61,529 nt of DNA from Bacteroidia bacterium (lineage in GTDB: Bacteria; Bacteroidota; Bacteroidia; Bacteroidales; Prolixibacteraceae), in contig JANYKW010000160.1 of the NCBI GenBank assembly GCA_025358025.1, positions 1 to 61,529 on the forward strand, given 5' to 3'. This document shows positions 1 through 7,930 of this stretch, piece by piece (position 1 is the stretch's first letter; each line of letters opens with the position of its first letter). The position numbers and the translations under genes are program-made. The notes under the pieces are model-generated. The model was not told the origin of the DNA. It saw only the letters and a list, made by a program, of their open reading frames with translations, and searched no databases.

Positions 1-8
1 TACTTTTG
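1..8 (+). promoter_or_regulatory. -7 promoter box for the SRP RNA gene
   Basis: TACTTTTG matches the Bacteroidota -7 consensus TAnnTTTG. It lies directly before the base-paired 5' end of the SRP RNA at 13, the right distance for a transcription start near 13. The -33 element would be outside the window. Confidence 0.6.
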
Positions 9-12
9 CGGC

Positions 13-109
13 GGGTAAGTCCTGCACGATCAGCTCCTGTCGAACTCCCCCAGGGTCGGAAGACAGCAAGGGTAGATGGTCGCAGCGGTGCGATGCAGGT
101 AGCTTACCC
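13..109 (+). ncRNA. ffs: Small signal recognition particle RNA (4.5S type)
   Basis: The RNA partners Ffh to target membrane and secreted proteins co-translationally. GGGTAAG at 13-19 pairs with CTTACCC at 103-109 to close the molecule. Inside, GTCCTGCA pairs with TGCAGG. The apical part holds the conserved SRP domain IV core, with GGTCGGAAGACAGCA around 54-68, including the GGAA-type tetraloop region and the internal loop that binds Ffh. Length of about 97 nt fits the short bacterial form without an Alu domain. It sits 4 bp before a tRNA-Thr and probably starts the stable-RNA transcript. Exact ends are inferred from pairing. Confidence 0.85.
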
Positions 110-113
110 ACTT

Positions 114-187
114 GCCGAATTAGCTCAGTTGGCCAGAGCACGTGATTTGTAATCTCGGGGTCGTCAGTTCGAATCTGACATTCGGCT
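114..187 (+). tRNA. tRNA-Thr (anticodon TGT)
   Basis: Acceptor arms GCCGAAT (114-120) and ATTCGGC (180-186) pair fully. The anticodon loop is TTTGTAA at 146-152, giving anticodon TGT at 148-150. The T-arm contains GTTCGAATC. The anticodon stem has one T-T mismatch as read. CCA is not encoded. It is the first of four tRNAs in the order Thr-Tyr-Gly-Thr, a common Bacteroidota cluster. Confidence 0.93.
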
Positions 188-216
188 CAATATTAGTTCT
201 TTGTTTAATTTTTTTT

Positions 217-299
217 GGGGAAATACCAAAGTGGCCAACTGGGGCAGACTGTAAATCTGCTGGCGTACGCCTTCGTAGGTTCGAATCCTGCTTTCCCCA
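217..299 (+). tRNA. tRNA-Tyr (anticodon GTA)
   Basis: Acceptor GGGGAAA (217-223) pairs with TTTCCCC (292-298). The anticodon stem GCAGA/TCTGC encloses CTGTAAA, giving GTA at 251-253. The long variable arm is the class II feature expected of tRNA-Tyr. CCA is not encoded. Confidence 0.95.
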
Positions 300-356
300 C
301 CCATTATTGCAGATCGTTAATAGTCTGGTTTCTGCTTTAAATAATCTTATCAAAAT

Positions 357-429
357 GCGGGAGTAGCTCAGTTGATAGAGCATTAGCCTTCCAAGCTGAG
401 GGTCGCGGGTTTGAGTCCCGTCTCCCGCT
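357..429 (+). tRNA. tRNA-Gly (anticodon TCC)
   Basis: Acceptor GCGGGAG (357-363) pairs with CTCCCGC (422-428). The anticodon loop CTTCCAA gives anticodon TCC. The T-arm carries GTTTGAGTC. Only 8 bp separate it from the next tRNA, so the two are co-transcribed. Confidence 0.95.
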
Positions 430-437
430 CTGATTTT

Positions 438-509
438 GCCGATGTAGCTCAGGGGTAGAGTACTTCCTTGGTAAGGAAGGGGTCACGAGTTCAATTCTCG
501 TCATCGGCT
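438..509 (+). tRNA. tRNA-Thr (anticodon GGT)
   Basis: Acceptor GCCGATG pairs with CATCGGC (502-508). Anticodon stem CTTCC/GGAAG encloses TTGGTAA, giving GGT. In many Bacteroidota this tRNA is followed by tuf, tRNA-Trp and secE; here it is followed by a tiny lipoprotein gene. A decayed copy appears to lie at about 712-783. Confidence 0.95.
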
Positions 510-582
510 CTTTTGGGGCTATCATCGAATAAACGATTAACATAATAACTATCCGGCATTTGTAAACCGAAATTTTCTGACA

Positions 583-711
583 ATGAAAAGATTCCTGGCT
601 ATTTTTTCTCTGTTGCTTGTGTTTGCTATCCTTTTTGTTCAGTGCAAGAGCAGGGAGTGTACCTATAAACCCAAGGCAGCTAAAAGCTCAAATATCTGGC
701 AGAATCGCTGA
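583..711 (+). CDS. Tiny predicted lipoprotein, copy 1 (42 aa)
   Basis: This small reading frame encodes a basic start (MKR), a hydrophobic stretch of about 15 residues and a lipobox-like FVQC with the acylated Cys predicted at residue 21. A short basic tail rich in Lys, Ser and Cys follows. The same plan recurs in a paralogue at 840-971 with about half the residues identical by eye (shared QCKS, KPK, AK and a C-terminal Trp), which argues that both are real genes. It starts 73 bp after tRNA-Thr(GGT) and could be on the tRNA transcript. I recognise no family. It resembles entericidin-like microlipoproteins in size only; function unknown. Confidence 0.65.
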   Translation: MKRFLAIFSLLLVFAILFVQCKSRECTYKPKAAKSSNIWQNR

Positions 712-783
712 TTTGATCTTTTTGCACCATTGGAATGCTTTCCTTTATGGAAAAGACAAGGGGTTCAATCCTTGTCATCATCT
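712..783 (+). pseudogene. Decayed tRNA-Thr copy between the two lipoprotein genes
   Basis: The 3' half aligns by eye with tRNA-Thr(GGT) at 438-509. It shows a TTTCC...GGAAA anticodon-like stem, a T-arm with GGTTCAATCC inside a CAAGG/CCTTG stem, then GTCATC and a TCTTTT-GGG trailer like the one after the intact gene. The loop that should hold the anticodon is shortened and the 5' acceptor no longer pairs. It lies directly after the first lipoprotein gene and before the second. This suggests that a tRNA-Thr plus lipoprotein unit was duplicated in tandem and the second tRNA decayed. Confidence 0.5.
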
Positions 784-839
784 CTTTTTGGGACAACCAT
801 TATTTACCTACCCGCTTATGTTAATTCAAAAATACTGAG

Positions 840-971
840 ATGAAAAAAAGCCTGATAATTTTCTCTCTGGTGTTGGTGATTTCCATCCTGTTTGCCCAAT
901 GTAAAAGCTGCGATTGCCCTTCCAAACCCAAATCAGCAAAAACTGCAAGCACCTGGCACAAGAAACACTGA
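840..971 (+). CDS. Tiny predicted lipoprotein, copy 2 (43 aa)
   Basis: This is a paralogue of the gene at 583-711. It has a basic start (MKK), a hydrophobic helix and a lipobox LFAQC with Cys21. The short tail has two further Cys (24 and 26), three KPK/AK-type basic motifs and a C-terminal TWHKKH. The Cys pair after the lipobox is only partly present in copy 1. Predicted location is the outer or inner membrane, anchored by lipid. The start is fixed by the alignment of both signal peptides. No family is recognised. It is followed by the gapA promoter, so it probably ends its own transcript. Confidence 0.65.
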   Translation: MKKSLIIFSLVLVISILFAQCKSCDCPSKPKSAKTASTWHKKH

Positions 972-1032
972 TTTCTCTTTCCTGTTTCTCCTACGTTAAC
1001 AATTTGTAAAAAGAGCTCCTATTCGGATCCCG

Positions 1033-1067
1033 TTGTTTTAGATAATGAATTTATATCGTTACCTTTG
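1033..1067 (+). promoter_or_regulatory. Predicted gapA promoter
   Basis: TACCTTTG at 1060-1067 fits the -7 box. TTG at 1033-1035 is the nearest -33 candidate, but the 24 bp spacing is longer than usual. The predicted start near 1074 leaves a leader of about 50 nt before the gapA ATG. Confidence 0.5.
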
Positions 1068-1121
1068 CTGTGCCTTTTTGTAAAAGGTGTTTTATACTTC
1101 TATAATTCTCAAAACGAATAG

Positions 1122-2138
<1,017 letters not shown>

Positions 2139-2159
2139 TGGATACAATTCATAAAAATG

Positions 2160-2187
2160 AAGCTCTCTTTACGGGAGCTTTTTTTTT
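2160..2187 (+). terminator. Rho-independent terminator of gapA
   Basis: AAGCTCTC and GGGAGCTT form an 8 bp stem (one G-T pair) with a short loop, followed by seven further T. It lies 21 bp after the gapA stop. Confidence 0.88.
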
Positions 2188-2223
2188 GCAATCTTGTTCA
2201 GGGTTGAATTGTGTTTAAGACCT

Positions 2224-3885
2224 TTATGGTTGCGGCCTCATCTGGAAAACCCCCAGCGATCTTAACTCAAATGTATTGGAATACTCAACCACTGTGAAAT
2301 TGTCGTTGGTATAGCCGCCGAAACCGGAGAGTTTGGTGAAATGATACGATGTATGAAGTAATCCGTAATCTTTATCAGAAGGTAGGGAGCGGGTAAGGTT
2401 TGAAGTTTTTTGCAGGGATTTGAGAAAATAGGTGGTGACATCGTAACCCTGGAATGCAAACAGGGAGGGTTCGGTGCCAAACTCTGTCTTGAAATTCTCC
2501 ACGAAGGTGTTGACAGAGGGGAGATTGTAATTCACAAAGAAGGTGGAAAGATAACGAAGGTTAACTTGGTGAAGATTTTCTGTCTCTATACTTTGCATTC
2601 TGGTAAATTCCTGAATGCCAATAAGAATGAGGGGGTATTTCTTCGATAGAAGAGCCAGCCGGTTCATGGCGATACTGACATTGACTTCGTTGACATCGGC
2701 CATGACCAGAATATTTGGCCGATCAGGCTGTAGTTGCCGTTCAAGTTCATCAATTCCATTAGACCACAAGTTGTAAGTGACCGAATGTCCCTTGGTGATT
2801 CCGCGTGCAGATCTTTTCATGTCAAGATGATCCCTGATCTGACGGGTCTCGGAACTGCTATTCGCCCCTTCAAGGAAGATGACTTTTTCTTTGGGGAATT
2901 CCTGAAGGATGTATTCTGAAGTGGCTTCTATCCTTAGCTTTTTAACTGGATTGACCTGAAAATAACATGGATTGATTTTTGAAAATTTATCATCGGAAGA
3001 AAGCGGCGACACCATAGGTATCTTGTTTTTCGCGCTGAGTTCGGAGATTATTTTCTGTCCATCCGGATAGACCGGACCAATCAGCAGATCAAGGGAGAGA
3101 AATTCAGGTTTCTTGACCAGTATTTCTACATTCGACTCACTCTTCTCTGTATCATAGACATACATCTTCACTTTCAGCCCTGTTTTCGACAGTTGGTCTA
3201 CAGCCATGAGTGCCCCCTGGTAGAATGCAAGAAAACTGAGTGTTTTTGCAGTTGGTTTCAGGCTATCGACGACTACAGCAGATATCGGAAGGTAAAGACC
3301 TACATTCAACACCTGCCCTGAACTTTTGGTTTTAGACGGAGTAACTGCCTCATTGCCCAAAGGTTCATTGTCGGAAAGTTCTTTTGCTGCAATCTCTGCC
3401 TTAGTTTTAATTGGAATCAATATTGTTTTGCCTGCTTTTAGCCCATTTCTTAAATCCGGATTGTATTTTAATAGTTCCTCTTCTTCTACTCCATATTTTA
3501 ATTTGAGTTGGTAGTAATTATCTCCACTAACTATCTGATATTGAGTAAATTTACTTTCATCAATTTTGGCAGACTGAGGTTTTTTGTATGAATTATCAGG
3601 AATTTTCAGCACCATCCCTTTTTTAATAACACCTGTAATATTCTTGTTGGCTTCAAGTATTTCTTCTTGTGAACATCCGTATAACCGGGAGATAGAATAA
3701 AGGGTTTCCTTTTTTTGAACGTTATGGAGGATAAAGCGATAGTCGCCAATAACTACTTTTTCGTAGTTCTTATTTGATTGCCCAAATAAGGAGCCCACTG
3801 AAAAAAGCAACAAAAGAACCATGAGGAAGTTTTTCTTACGGAGACTTCCTGATCGTTCTTTTGTAGATATAAAGTTCAAAAACAT
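2224..3885 (-). CDS. LysM-repeat protein with periplasmic ligand-binding domain
   Basis: An exported protein of 553 aa. A signal peptide (RKK then a hydrophobic stretch ending SLFGQ, residues 16-36) fixes the start at 3885; a longer start would bury it and a shorter one would lose the basic residues. Two LysM modules follow (about 52-98 and 115-158; KKETLYSISRLYG and SGDNYYQLKLKYG), predicted to bind peptidoglycan. From about 190 to the end is a type 1 periplasmic-binding fold (LNVGLYLP, then a two-lobed Leu/Ile/Val-receptor-like sequence), related to LpoA and branched-chain amino-acid receptors. It is the last gene of the Nfn unit, 10 bp after the flavoprotein. No permease is nearby, so a sensing or cell-wall role is more likely than transport. 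Confidence 0.8.
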   Translation of the reverse strand: MFLNFISTKERSGSLRKKNFLMVLLLLFSVGSLFGQSNKNYEKVVIGDYRFILHNVQKKETLYSISRLYGCSQEEILEANKNITGVIKKGMVLKIPDNSYKKPQSAKIDESKFTQYQIVSGDNYYQLKLKYGVEEEELLKYNPDLRNGLKAGKTILIPIKTKAEIAAKELSDNEPLGNEAVTPSKTKSSGQVLNVGLYLPISAVVVDSLKPTAKTLSFLAFYQGALMAVDQLSKTGLKVKMYVYDTEKSESNVEILVKKPEFLSLDLLIGPVYPDGQKIISELSAKNKIPMVSPLSSDDKFSKINPCYFQVNPVKKLRIEATSEYILQEFPKEKVIFLEGANSSSETRQIRDHLDMKRSARGITKGHSVTYNLWSNGIDELERQLQPDRPNILVMADVNEVNVSIAMNRLALLSKKYPLILIGIQEFTRMQSIETENLHQVNLRYLSTFFVNYNLPSVNTFVENFKTEFGTEPSLFAFQGYDVTTYFLKSLQKTSNLTRSLPSDKDYGLLHTSYHFTKLSGFGGYTNDNFTVVEYSNTFELRSLGVFQMRPQP

Positions 3886-3895
3886 CGGTGCCGAT

Positions 3896-4891
3896 TTATT
3901 GACCGGATTTGTAATCGCCAAAATTTTTCATGAATTGGACACGCTCAAATTCTGCAGGATTGATTGAATTCTCCTGACTAAGTTTCCCCCTAAAGTTATC
4001 AATTGTTTCGTAATTGTGTTCGGTCATCCAAGCTGCAAGCTTCGTATTAATCTCTTCGATGAACCCGAACCCCTTTTCATAGAGCGCAGAGGCCACCTGA
4101 ACTGCATGGCAGCCTGCAAGAATCATCTTTACTGCAGTTTCCCATTGATGAACTCCTGTTGAGGAAGCCAGATCACAGTTGATACGGTTTGACATCACAG
4201 CAGCCCATCGCAACGGCAGAAGGTAATCAGATTCGCGACTCAGTACATTCGCTCCGTGTATGATCTCCTTGTTAATGTCAATATCGGGAGAATAAAAGCG
4301 GTTGAAAAGTACCATGCCCTTGACTCCTGAAAATGAAATATCCCTGATCATTCCCCCAAGATTTGAAAAATAGGGGCTTATCTTGACGGCAACAGGGATG
4401 GAAATTTTCTGTGTAACCCTGGTGATGATATCAAAATAGGTGCTTTCATTGTCCTGGCTGGTCTGGGATAGATCAGTCGGAGAGATGAAAAGGTTCAACT
4501 CCAGGGCATCGGCACCGGCAGTTTCAATTTTTTTGGCAAAAAAGCCCCACTCCTGAGAAGTGATGCAGTTGATGCTTGCGATAACAGGAATAGAAAGTTG
4601 TGCCTTGGCATCTGTTATCAATTGAAGGTATTGCTTCAGATGCTCTCTCTTGATCTCCAGATCATAATAATCAAGAAACTCAAGATTGTTGTCCATTGGC
4701 CCTAATTTATCAAATTCATGGGCATATTCAAGGTAAATTTCCTCTTCAAAGACCGATTTCAGTACCACTGCACCAGCACCTGCTTTTTCGATGGCTTTCA
4801 GGTGTTCGATCGAATGGGTCAGACTGCAACTGCCGGCTATTACCGGACTTTTGAGATCGAGTCCAAGATATTTTATACTTAAATCCGGCAT
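3896..4891 (-). CDS. Dihydroorotate-dehydrogenase-like flavoprotein
   Basis: A 331 aa cytosolic TIM-barrel flavoprotein of the dihydroorotate/dihydropyrimidine dehydrogenase superfamily (COG0167-like). The start MPDLSIKYLG is typical, and LKSPVIAGSCSLT and SSTGVHQWETAVKMI carry the FMN-site pattern. The usual pyrimidine-site motif NxSCPN is replaced by LNLFISP, so the substrate is probably not orotate and the gene is not called pyrD. It begins 1 bp after nfnB and is followed by the LysM gene after 10 bp. Co-transcription with both Nfn subunits suggests that it exchanges electrons with that complex. Substrate unknown. Confidence 0.82.
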   Translation of the reverse strand: MPDLSIKYLGLDLKSPVIAGSCSLTHSIEHLKAIEKAGAGAVVLKSVFEEEIYLEYAHEFDKLGPMDNNLEFLDYYDLEIKREHLKQYLQLITDAKAQLSIPVIASINCITSQEWGFFAKKIETAGADALELNLFISPTDLSQTSQDNESTYFDIITRVTQKISIPVAVKISPYFSNLGGMIRDISFSGVKGMVLFNRFYSPDIDINKEIIHGANVLSRESDYLLPLRWAAVMSNRINCDLASSTGVHQWETAVKMILAGCHAVQVASALYEKGFGFIEEINTKLAAWMTEHNYETIDNFRGKLSQENSINPAEFERVQFMKNFGDYKSGQ

Positions 4892-4892
4892 A

Positions 4893-6395
4893 TCAGTTGA
4901 TTTTAGTAGAATTTGAAAGTTTATTCTGTAGGTAAATGTGCATGTTTTCTGCTGCCTTGCGACCGTCACCCATGGCAAGGATCACGGTGGCTCCGCCTCT
5001 GACAATGTCTCCGCCTGCAAACATTTCTTCGATTGAGGATTGCATCTTGTCTTCATCCACCACGATTGTTCCCCATTTGGAGACCTTCAGATCAGGCAGG
5101 CAGGAAGGTACCAGAGGATTGGGTGAAACACCTACCGCCACGATGACGAGGTCCACATCAAGCTCAAACTCAGAACCATCTATCGGTACAGGCCTTCTTC
5201 TGCCTGAGGCATCGGGTTCGCCGAGCCCCATCCTGTTGAGGCGCATCCTGTTAACCATCCCCTTTTCATCAGCAAAATATTCCAGTGGATTACATAAGTT
5301 CATAAATTCGACCCCTTCTTCTTTGGCATGTTTCACCTCTTCAATCCGGGCTGGCATCTCTGCTTCTGAACGGCGATAAATGATCATGGCCCTATCTGCA
5401 CCCAAACGCAGGGCAGTGCGTACCGAGTCCATGGCCGTGTTTCCACCGCCAATTACTGCTACTCTCTTACCAAGTATAACCGGAGTATCGCTGGTTTCGG
5501 AATTTGCTCCCATCAGGTTGACCCGGGTAAGGTATTCGTTGGAGGAGAGAATGCCGTTGAAATTTTCGCCTGGAATATCCATAAAGCGCGGAAGGCCTGC
5601 ACCACTTCCAAGGAAAAACCCCTGGAAACCCTCTTCCCGGAGGTCATCGAATGAAGCAGTACGACCTACGATGAAATTGGTCTCAAATTTTACTCCCATT
5701 TTCTTGAGGTTGTCCAGCTCGAAATCGACAATGGCATTCGGCAACCTGAATTCAGGAATTCCATATTTCAGTACTCCGCCAATTTCGTGCAATGCCTCAA
5801 AAACTGTTACGTTATATCCATATTTAACCATATCTCCGGCAAAGGCGAGTGCAGCCGGGCCGGACCCCACCGTGGAGACCTTGATGCCGTTGGGTTCTGC
5901 AGTTTTTGGTATGTTTGCTGCGCCAGATTCCCGTTCGAAATCGGCAGCAAATCTTTCCAGGTGGCCGATGGATACCGAGGGCAGGTTCATCTTTTCGAGA
6001 TAAAAGCATCTGGCTTCACACTGTTTTTCCTGTGGACAAACTCTGCCACATACGGCAGGTAAAGCGTTGGTCTCTTTCAATGTGGCTGCGGCTCCGAGAA
6101 TATCTCCGTTTTCGATCTGTTTGATGAATTTTGGGATGTTGATATTAACCGGACAACCTTCAATGCAGGTAGGGTTCACACAATCCATGCACCGGGAGGC
6201 TTCAAGCGCAGCCTGATCTGAAGTAATGCCAAGGTTCACCTCGCGGTCCTGGTATTTAACCCGAATCATGGGATCCTGTTCAGGCATATGTACCCGCTGG
6301 ATGGCAGTTCTTTCCTTATTTTTTGTTTTAGAACGCAAAGTGGCTCTCCACTCTTGACTACGTTCGGTTTTTAAGTATTCAGGATCTAAAGACAT
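4893..6395 (-). CDS. nfnB: NADH-dependent ferredoxin:NADP+ oxidoreductase, large subunit (GltD-like)
   Basis: At 500 aa this is the NADPH and FAD subunit of the electron-bifurcating transhydrogenase Nfn, also annotated as glutamate synthase small chain or sulfide dehydrogenase alpha. The N-terminus has CMDCVNPTCIEGCP and CGRVCPQEKQCEARC for two [4Fe-4S] clusters. A first dinucleotide fold follows (GSGPAALAFAGDM) and a second near residue 320 (VIGGGNTAMDSVRTALRLGA). The start is set at MSLDPEYL, 10 bp after nfnA; an upstream start inside nfnA is unlikely. The pairing with nfnA and lack of a glutamate synthase large subunit favour Nfn over GltD. Confidence 0.9.
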   Translation of the reverse strand: MSLDPEYLKTERSQEWRATLRSKTKNKERTAIQRVHMPEQDPMIRVKYQDREVNLGITSDQAALEASRCMDCVNPTCIEGCPVNINIPKFIKQIENGDILGAAATLKETNALPAVCGRVCPQEKQCEARCFYLEKMNLPSVSIGHLERFAADFERESGAANIPKTAEPNGIKVSTVGSGPAALAFAGDMVKYGYNVTVFEALHEIGGVLKYGIPEFRLPNAIVDFELDNLKKMGVKFETNFIVGRTASFDDLREEGFQGFFLGSGAGLPRFMDIPGENFNGILSSNEYLTRVNLMGANSETSDTPVILGKRVAVIGGGNTAMDSVRTALRLGADRAMIIYRRSEAEMPARIEEVKHAKEEGVEFMNLCNPLEYFADEKGMVNRMRLNRMGLGEPDASGRRRPVPIDGSEFELDVDLVIVAVGVSPNPLVPSCLPDLKVSKWGTIVVDEDKMQSSIEEMFAGGDIVRGGATVILAMGDGRKAAENMHIYLQNKLSNSTKIN

Positions 6396-6405
6396 CTTCT
6401 TATCA

Positions 6406-7227
6406 CTATTGTTGAATGAATTTATTGTTAGCGATGACCTCTTCGGCACGGTAGCCTCCAAGACGCATCAGCATCTCATCAAAATTAATCTGATGCGCAT
6501 CGAACTCAGGTCCGTCAACGCAGGTAAACCGGGTCTTGCCACCTACAGTTACCCTGCAGGCACCACACATCCCTGTTCCGTCAACCATGATTGAATTGAG
6601 GCTGGCCTGAGTAGGAATATTATATTTTTTTGTTGTAAGTGAGGCAAATTTCATCATTATAGCCGGACCAATTACAATGCACTCATCAATTTTTTCACGT
6701 TTAATTACCTCTTCCATCCCCGCGGTAATCAATCCTTGCCTGCCGTATGATCCGTCATCGGTCATCACAATTACCTCATCCGACCAGCGTCTGATCTGAT
6801 CTTCCAAAATGATAAGATCCTTGCTCCTGGCCGCAATTACTGAAATAACCCGGTTACCGGCTTTTTTAAATGCTTCGACGATTGGCAGCAAGGGAGCAAC
6901 TCCTACGCCTCCTCCGCATGCCAGTATCGTCCCCTTAAGTTCTATGTCAGTAGGTTTGCCAAGCGGACCAACCAGGTCGGTGATACTCTCACCAATCTCC
7001 AATGCAGCCAATTTCGCTGAGCTTACTCCAACAATCTGTACAACCAGCGTAATGGTTCCCTTAACAGGATCTGCATCTGCAATGGTGAGCGGGAATCGTT
7101 CCCCCTTTTCTCCTATCTTCAGAATGACGAAGTTTCCTGCCTTTCTGGATATGGCTATCTTTTTATTCTCTACCACAAAACGAATGACCTTATCTGAGAA
7201 ATATTCCTTTTCTAATATTTTGTTCAT
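6406..7227 (-). CDS. nfnA: NADH-dependent ferredoxin:NADP+ oxidoreductase, small subunit
   Basis: A 273 aa flavoprotein of the ferredoxin-NADP reductase fold, also named sulfide dehydrogenase subunit beta or dihydroorotate dehydrogenase electron-transfer subunit. It shows the FAD half (GNFVILKIGEKGERFPLTIA), the NAD half (ACGGGVGVAPLLPIVEAFKK) and a C-terminal [2Fe-2S] site GTGMCGACRVTVGGKTRFTC. With NfnB it couples NADH, NADPH and ferredoxin pools. The start at MNKILEKEYF is preferred because a -7 box lies at 7254-7261, inside a longer open frame. It is the first gene of a four-gene unit. Confidence 0.9.
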   Translation of the reverse strand: MNKILEKEYFSDKVIRFVVENKKIAISRKAGNFVILKIGEKGERFPLTIADADPVKGTITLVVQIVGVSSAKLAALEIGESITDLVGPLGKPTDIELKGTILACGGGVGVAPLLPIVEAFKKAGNRVISVIAARSKDLIILEDQIRRWSDEVIVMTDDGSYGRQGLITAGMEEVIKREKIDECIVIGPAIMMKFASLTTKKYNIPTQASLNSIMVDGTGMCGACRVTVGGKTRFTCVDGPEFDAHQINFDEMLMRLGGYRAEEVIANNKFIQQ

Positions 7228-7253
7228 GCTAAAATAAATTGAAAAAAATCGTT

Positions 7254-7261
7254 CAAAAATA
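7254..7261 (-). promoter_or_regulatory. -7 box of the nfnAB operon promoter
   Basis: On the minus strand the sequence reads TATTTTTG, a match to TAnnTTTG. It is about 27 bp upstream of the nfnA ATG, giving a leader near 20 nt. No clear TTG is seen at -33. Confidence 0.4.
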
Positions 7262-7363
7262 GTGATTTGGTTTGATTGATTACATCCTGCCTGTACAATT
7301 GAGAAAAATATCATGCAGTTTAAAATATTATTAAATAAGCGCTCGTGTCAGAGAGCAAACAGC

Positions 7364-7371
7364 TATCTTTG
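7364..7371 (+). promoter_or_regulatory. -7 box upstream of the SUI1-type gene
   Basis: TATCTTTG matches TAnnTTTG. The -33 region is weak. Predicted leader to the ATG at 7467 is about 90 nt. Confidence 0.45.
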
Positions 7372-7466
7372 TTGTTTGGTTTAGATCCAATTGTTTCACT
7401 GTTTTTTTGTCTAGCTAAATGGTGAAAACTTTTACGAACTGCGGGGAGATAGAAAGGAGCAAATGC

Positions 7467-7823
7467 ATGAAACCACAAAATCAACAAAGAAAACACAGAG
7501 AAGGAGTGGTATATTCCACTTCCGAAAATTTTGACTACGCTTTTGCACCCGATGATTCAGTGCAGGAGACCCTTCCTCCTTCAAAACAAAACCTCAAAGT
7601 GATGCTGGATAAGAAGCAGCGTGCAGGTAAAATTGTTACCCTGATAACCGGATTTATTGGTACAGAAGAGGATCTGACAGGCTTATGCAAAAAGCTGAAG
7701 TCCAAATTTGGGGTTGGAGGATCGGTTAAAGATGGCGAAATTCTGATCCAGGGTGATTTCCGCGACCGCACCATTCTATTACTGGCTTCCGAAGGATACA
7801 AGGTTAAGAGGGTGGGAGGGTGA
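7467..7823 (+). CDS. SUI1/eIF1-family translation factor (YciH-like)
   Basis: A 118 aa protein whose second half is the SUI1 fold. It has RAGKIVTLITGFIG, a Leu-rich helix (LTGLCKKLKSKFGVGGSV) and IQGDFRDRTILLLASEGY, as in bacterial YciH and archaeal aIF1. The family influences start-codon fidelity on the 30S subunit; its role in bacteria is poorly known. The N-terminal 40 residues are variable and polar. The start is set at MKPQNQQ, with AAAGGAG about 10 bp upstream, rather than at an earlier ATG at 7419. A short repeat and then the SNF2 gene follow about 100 bp later. Confidence 0.88.
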   Translation: MKPQNQQRKHREGVVYSTSENFDYAFAPDDSVQETLPPSKQNLKVMLDKKQRAGKIVTLITGFIGTEEDLTGLCKKLKSKFGVGGSVKDGEILIQGDFRDRTILLLASEGYKVKRVGG

Positions 7824-7862
7824 GACATGAGACATGAGATATAAGACATGAGACATAAGATG
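7822..7862 (+). repeat. Short degenerate tandem repeat
   Basis: Four tandem units of roughly 9-10 bp based on AGACATGAG / AGACATAAG. The repeat begins at the stop codon of the SUI1 gene. It is too short and unspaced to be a CRISPR array. Confidence 0.6.
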
Positions 7863-7930
7863 AAGATTGTCAATTGGTAAAGATTTTTTTATAAGATTAG
7901 AACCTCGTATATCCGCCAAAAAAACAAAAA

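Noticed and set aside
120-543. Open frames of 68-87 codons across the tRNA cluster on both strands
   Set aside because: They overlap four well-formed tRNAs; their translations are artefacts of structured RNA genes.
617-838. 73-codon plus-strand frame between the two lipoprotein genes
   Set aside because: It is a shadow of the first lipoprotein gene in another frame and runs through the decayed tRNA; composition is not protein-like.
5380-6003. 207-codon plus-strand frame opposite nfnB
   Set aside because: It is antisense to a clearly conserved gene and is Arg/Ser/Pro-rich, typical of a shadow frame.
7822-7862. Possible CRISPR array
   Set aside because: Units are about 9-10 bp with no spacers; it is a simple tandem repeat.
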